From Neptuniibacter halophilus (GTDB taxonomy: Bacteria > Pseudomonadota > Gammaproteobacteria > Pseudomonadales > Balneatricaceae), in contig NZ_AP027292.1 in NCBI RefSeq assembly GCF_030295765.1, positions 310,001-374,000 of the forward strand: 64,000 bases of DNA. The letters run 5' to 3'. The notes beneath the pieces were generated by a model that saw only the letters and a program-made list of their open reading frames with translations, made no database searches and was not told where the DNA came from. Positions 60,097-64,000 of the stretch are shown in pieces (the first letter of the stretch is position 1; each line of letters begins with the position of its first letter). Both the position numbers and the translations under genes were made by a program.

Positions 60097-60221
60097 TTAG
60101 GTTCCCTTCTCACCTTACCCCACTGATAGTGCGTATTCTAACGGAGAATAAACACTAATAAAAATAAGAAAAAAGCTTATTTTTCAGATAAATGCCATAA
60201 AAATAAAAAGTTCATAAACGC

Positions 60222-60246
60222 AAAAAGGGCTCACAAGGAGCCCTTT
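60222..60246. terminator. Terminator after the porin gene
   Basis: AAAAAGGGCTC-ACAAG-GAGCCCTTTT forms a strong hairpin with T-runs on both strands. It ends the porin transcript 27 bases after its stop. Confidence 0.92.
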
Positions 60247-60273
60247 TCGGATTCAAATCTTTGCTAAGAAAGA

Positions 60274-61212
60274 TTAGAACTTAACAGTGTAACCAACAGA
60301 CAGGATGTCGTCATCGTCTGCAGCAGTAACACCTTCCAGGTCAACCCACTCTACGTCCAGAGACGCCTGGGAACCCAGCTTGTATACAGCACCCAGACCG
60401 TACTGGCTGTCGATTTCGTTGTTGATGTCATCATCAACGTCGTGGTAGTTAGCCCACAGAGTCAGGTTGTCGATTTTGTGGGAAACTTTGATGCTAGCTA
60501 CGTCAGTCTGAGCAGTAGTAGTATCATTTTCCTGGTAACCCAGAGCTACAGTAGTAGCACCGAAAGTGTATGCACCGGAGATACCAGTGAATTCAGTCTC
60601 AGCAGCATCGTACTTGTCATCAGCAGCCCAATGAGCAACAGACAGATCCAGACCGTTTGCAACGTAGTTTGCACCGATCAGCCATACGTCGTCGTCAGAG
60701 TCAGCATCGCTAGGAGTACCGTCCTGATCCATTACAACACCAACGTATGCAGTGAAGCCGTTCATTGCTGGAGATACGTAAGCAACAGTGGAACCCAGGA
60801 AGTCTGGAGTCATGTCGCAAGCAGTAGTCATTTCAGACTGGTTGCAAACTTTAGAAGGAACAGCTTCAGCTGGGTTAGCAATCTGACCCGCCAGAACTGT
60901 ACCGAAATCGCCAGTTACACCAACGAATGCTTTACGAGTGTTCAGAGTAGAAGTAGAAGCATTGTACTCTGTAGGACCTACAGATGGGTTAACTTCAAAT
61001 TCGTAGCCGTACAGGCCTTTAACACCATCGATACCCAGATCTGCATCGCCTTTGATACCGATACGGAAGTCGTCAGACTCAATGTTCAGGTCTTCAGAGT
61101 CCTGAGCAGTCAGACGTACTTCGAACTTACCGTACAGAGTAGCGTCAGCCTGTGCGATCATTGGTGCAGTCATTGCGCCAGCAACAGCCAGAGCGATCAG
61201 TGACTTTTTCAT
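60274..61212 (-). CDS. Gram-negative porin (trimeric, porin_4 type)
   Basis: The 312-residue protein has a signal peptide (KKSLIALAVAGAMTAPMIAQA, cleaved about residue 22) and a 16-strand porin pattern: ATLYGKFEVRLTAQ at the mature start, an acidic loop, GLYGYEFEVNPSVG, and a C-terminal strand ending in SVGYTVKF with the Phe needed for assembly. It is acidic (many Asp and Glu), as in marine porins, and uses a biased set of codons expected of a highly expressed gene. The ATG at 61212 has AGGGG eight bases upstream; an ATG at 61218 is too close to it. The two Cys residues near residue 110 (VCNQSEM and ACDMTPD) may form a disulfide in loop 3. Confidence 0.93.
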   Translation of the reverse strand: MKKSLIALAVAGAMTAPMIAQADATLYGKFEVRLTAQDSEDLNIESDDFRIGIKGDADLGIDGVKGLYGYEFEVNPSVGPTEYNASTSTLNTRKAFVGVTGDFGTVLAGQIANPAEAVPSKVCNQSEMTTACDMTPDFLGSTVAYVSPAMNGFTAYVGVVMDQDGTPSDADSDDDVWLIGANYVANGLDLSVAHWAADDKYDAAETEFTGISGAYTFGATTVALGYQENDTTTAQTDVASIKVSHKIDNLTLWANYHDVDDDINNEIDSQYGLGAVYKLGSQASLDVEWVDLEGVTAADDDDILSVGYTVKF

Positions 61213-61571
61213 CAACATTTCCCCTTCAATATATTCAACATACTAGTAGTGAATTATTAATTTTTCTTAGCATAACGCACTCTATGCGCTATTACGCTAT
61301 GAAAATACTATAAAAAAAAAATATTTCAAATAAATGAAAGATTTTTTCTTCTAAATTCTTTTCGGCAAAAAATCAGTTTTCTGAATAGCTGCCGGTCATT
61401 TTGCCTGACTTTTACTGATTTGAGGCTACTTTTCGGCCTTCAGCAGTCGCCAGCGTATCTAAATTTCGCGCATTACAACATAGACCCAGCCCTTGTGCAA
61501 CCTTTGCTCTGGCCAATATCGACCTTATCGACACCTACAAAAGTATTAGTCGTCAAGTTGGTTGATCTGGG
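61213..61571. other. 359-base gap upstream of the porin gene
   Basis: No gene was found. Bases 61250-61380 are very AT-rich, with a run of nine A (61312-61320 region), fitting a strong porin promoter and regulator sites; I could not fix a -35/-10 pair. Bases 61390-61560 look like unremarkable spacer before the hrpA stop. Confidence 0.5.
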
Positions 61572-64000
61572 TCAAGCCAGCACTTTAGACCACTGTTGTT
61601 GCAATCGTTTTACAGAGACGGTCATTTCCGTCCCTAACTGTTGAGCGAACAGCGAAATACGTAGCTCTTCGATCATCCAGCGGTAGTTTTCCAGCTCGGG
61701 ATCAAAGACCCCTTGCGAACGGTGTTTTTCCAGCCTGGCTTCATACTGCTTATAAAAGCCGCCCAGTTGCTCGCTGTGCAGCACTTCCTGTCGCAGACTA
61801 CGCCGGAATTTCTCCAGCCGTACTTCGATCCCTTTCAGGTAACGGGGGTATCGATTCAGCACCTGACGGGAATTCTGCTGTAATGCATCGGCACTGAACA
61901 ACAGCGCAAGCTGCTGTTTTATATCGTTCAGTACCGGCACTTCGTTCAGTTGCACTTTGCCTTTAAGCTGTTTCTGAATCCGGTTGTAGGATTGAGCCAT
62001 TTCCAGCATCAGCTCCAGCAGGGATTCAGCTTCCGGCACCAAATCAGTCCGGGCACGCTGAACTGCGGTGGCAAAAGCGCCCTGATCACGCACCAACTGC
62101 CGATCCAGTTGCATCAACTCGCGGCAAGCTGACCAGATAATATCGGCTTCAAGTTTCTGCGGGTTCAACATGCCCCCGGTTAGCAGTGCAATCTGGGTCA
62201 GTTTATCTTTTGCTAATGCTTTTTTAACAAAGCGGATCTGCTCTTTGAGTTGTAACAGGGCTAACCTGACAATACCCTGCAAGCTGGCCTGATCCGCTTC
62301 TGCTTTGTGCGGTTTCAGACAGAGCGAAACCGACTCTGTGTTATCCACCAATGCAGGATAGGCCTCAACCTCTACTCCGGCGTATTTATTTATGCGGATA
62401 CTTTCCTCCAGCTCACCAAAGCTCCATTCGGTAAGCCCTTCCCGGCCCCAGTCCTGATCCGACTTCTGAGCAAGCCGTTCGCCAATCTGCGAAGAGTACT
62501 TTTTGTTAAGCTGCTCCCAATCGCGGGATTCTTCCAGTAAACGCCCTTTTTCATCCACCAGACGGATATTCATCAGCAGGTGATCAGTCAATTCACTGCG
62601 ACGCAGATCCTCCACCTGGAGGCGCACACCGGTCATACGCAGTAACTGGTGAGCGAAGACTTCGTACAGATCCCCCACACCAAATTCCGCTGCCTGAACA
62701 AACGCCTCCACATAGTTCGGCACCGGGACAAAGTGTTTGCGCTGCTGTTTTGGCAGGCCCTTGAGGATCGCCGTGCACTTCTCTTCCAGCATTCCCGGCA
62801 CCAGCCATTCCATCTGTTGCAGCGGCAGCGCCGTTAACAGGGGCAGCGGTACCTGCAGGCTGACGCCGTCATCCCTGGCACCGGGAGCGAAGTTGTAAAA
62901 CAGGCGTAAGCGGGCCTCTTCCCATTGCAGGTAATCGGGAAACGCCTGAGCCGTTACATGGTCTGCTGAGCGCTGCAGGATATCTTCCTCCTGCATCAAG
63001 AGCGCTTCCGGCTGCTCCTGCTCAATCTGCTTACGCCACTTTTCGAAACCAGCCGCATTCACCAGATGTTCTGCATTGAGAGATTTCAGACGCAGACGGT
63101 AGAACTCAAACAACTGCTCCTCATCCACCAGCAGGTCTTTACGTCGCGACTTGGCTTCCAGTTGCTCTACATCACGCAGCAACGCTCTGTTTTTCCGGAT
63201 AAAAGTCGCCTGAGTCTTCAGCTCACCTTCTACCAGCGCCTGACGAATGAAGATCTGATGCGCCAACTGAGCGTCAATCTTACTGAAGCTGACTTTACGC
63301 TTTGGCACGATAATCAGCCCATACAGCGTTACCTGTTCGGTGGCAACCACCTCCCCGCGCTTTTTCTCCCAGTGCGGCTCAGAGTAATTTTTCTTGATCA
63401 GATGCGGAGCCAGCTTCTCCGCCCAGAGGGGATCGACCCGGGCGATACAGCGGGCATACAACTGACTGGTCTCCACCAGCTCGGCCGCCATCACCCACTT
63501 CGGGGCTTTTTTATAAATACCTGACCCCGGAAACAGGAAGAATCGACGGTTGCGCGCACCGAGATACTCTTTGCCTTCCTGTTTAAAGCCCATATGGCTG
63601 AGCAAACCGGCCAGCAGGGAGCGATGTACCGCTTCATAGGAGGCAGGCTCACTGCGCTCGACAAAACTACCGTCCTGCTCTTTCAGGTTTTTACAGATAA
63701 GGTGTAACTGACGGTGGGTATCACGCCACTCCCGCATGCGCATATAGGAGAGGAACTGTTTCGCACAGTATTTTCGCAACTGATTCTGGCTCAGCTCCTG
63801 GCGCTGCTCTTCATAAAGATCCCACAGGTTCACCAGAGTAAGGAAATCGGACTCCTCATGGGCATACAGACGATGTTTTTCATCACTCGCCTGACGTTTA
63901 TCCTGAGGGCGCTCCCGCGGATCCTGAATACCCAGTGCACTGACAATAATCAGCACCTCACGCAAACAGTTATTGCGTGCGGCTTCGATCACCATTCTTC
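61572..64000 (-). CDS. hrpA: ATP-dependent RNA helicase HrpA, C-terminal part (runs off right edge)
   Basis: At least 809 residues of a DEAH-box RNA helicase are encoded; the N-terminal helicase motifs lie beyond base 64000. The visible part starts in the helicase-associated (ratchet) region with RMVIEA, EVLIIVSALGIQDPRERP, then the OB-fold and the long HrpA-specific C-terminal domain (DUF3418-like), including KVSFSKIDAQLAHQIFIRQALV and DDGVSLQVPLPLL. E. coli HrpA is about 1300 residues and rescues stalled ribosomes. The frame continues open through the right edge. The TGA stop lies next to an FNR-like sequence that I treat as chance. Confidence 0.96.
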   Translation of the reverse strand, partial: RMVIEAARNNCLREVLIIVSALGIQDPRERPQDKRQASDEKHRLYAHEESDFLTLVNLWDLYEEQRQELSQNQLRKYCAKQFLSYMRMREWRDTHRQLHLICKNLKEQDGSFVERSEPASYEAVHRSLLAGLLSHMGFKQEGKEYLGARNRRFFLFPGSGIYKKAPKWVMAAELVETSQLYARCIARVDPLWAEKLAPHLIKKNYSEPHWEKKRGEVVATEQVTLYGLIIVPKRKVSFSKIDAQLAHQIFIRQALVEGELKTQATFIRKNRALLRDVEQLEAKSRRKDLLVDEEQLFEFYRLRLKSLNAEHLVNAAGFEKWRKQIEQEQPEALLMQEEDILQRSADHVTAQAFPDYLQWEEARLRLFYNFAPGARDDGVSLQVPLPLLTALPLQQMEWLVPGMLEEKCTAILKGLPKQQRKHFVPVPNYVEAFVQAAEFGVGDLYEVFAHQLLRMTGVRLQVEDLRRSELTDHLLMNIRLVDEKGRLLEESRDWEQLNKKYSSQIGERLAQKSDQDWGREGLTEWSFGELEESIRINKYAGVEVEAYPALVDNTESVSLCLKPHKAEADQASLQGIVRLALLQLKEQIRFVKKALAKDKLTQIALLTGGMLNPQKLEADIIWSACRELMQLDRQLVRDQGAFATAVQRARTDLVPEAESLLELMLEMAQSYNRIQKQLKGKVQLNEVPVLNDIKQQLALLFSADALQQNSRQVLNRYPRYLKGIEVRLEKFRRSLRQEVLHSEQLGGFYKQYEARLEKHRSQGVFDPELENYRWMIEELRISLFAQQLGTEMTVSVKRLQQQWSKVLA

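Noticed and set aside
61562..61575. TTGATCTGGGTCAA as an FNR box
   Set aside because: It overlaps the hrpA stop codon, has one mismatch, and is more than 340 bases from the porin start on the wrong side of any likely promoter.

Overview
The window reads as ordinary chromosome from a marine, motile gammaproteobacterium. A member of the Oceanospirillales close to Amphritea, Neptuniibacter or Marinobacterium is my inference. The basis is an E. coli-like hrpA, deaD, folE and mlaA, a Pseudomonas-type che2 gene order, a tripartite tricarboxylate transporter, many PAS-containing chemoreceptors and two large GGDEF-EAL proteins. I saw no tRNA, rRNA, insertion sequence, prophage or CRISPR array. Genes are dense and mostly in strand-coherent operons.

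Region 1 (1-8.2 kb): the start of a sigma-54 activator, a LOG-family hydrolase coupled to a soluble zinc-binding (CZB) chemoreceptor, an unknown protein with an internal repeat, a DUF3833 protein, folE, a GGDEF-EAL protein and a periplasmic amino-acid-type binding protein. Region 2 (8.2-17.8 kb): a photooxidative-stress island. An ECF sigma factor and its ChrR-type zinc anti-sigma factor are followed by a DUF523/DUF1722 protein, photolyase and YiiM. Facing away from them are an FAD oxidoreductase, a DUF1365 protein and a cyclopropane-fatty-acid synthase, and then a SnoaL-like protein. Four promoters share the pattern TGATCY-N16-CGTA. One sits 9 kb away in front of the DUF3833 gene, so the sequence itself outlines a small regulon.

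Region 3 (17.8-28.5 kb): an Aer2-like receptor, an M48 lipoprotein protease with a perfect FNR-type box upstream, an XRE-cupin regulator, a GumN-like protein, a two-receiver protein, deaD, a RidA protein and a TlyA-like methyltransferase. Region 4 (40.4 down to 28.5 kb, all minus strand): a che2-like chemosensory operon (STAS, cheY, cheA, cheW, Aer2-like receptor, cheR, cheD, cheB, small receptor) running directly into an HsbA/HsbR partner-switching pair. Its cheA carries a +1 frameshift in the Ala/Pro linker.

Region 5 (40.6-56 kb): DUF1289, a periplasmic MsrAB, a eukaryotic-type HisA, a second GGDEF-EAL protein, an MltC-like transglycosylase with a Tat-like lipoprotein signal, a CitAB-type two-component pair divergent from tctCBA, and an uncharacterised four-gene module built on an ExbB-like channel and an ExbD-like protein with a large extracytoplasmic beta domain. 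Region 6 (56-64 kb): a solitary AmrS-type radical SAM enzyme, a second STAS/PP2C pair, mlaA without a lipobox, a major porin, and the 3' two-thirds of hrpA running off the right edge.

The main leads are the self-consistent ECF/ChrR regulon, the ExbB/ExbD-like module, the frameshifted cheA, and the joining of a che2 array to a partner-switching module whose CheD and small receptor share a C-terminal ELF tail.
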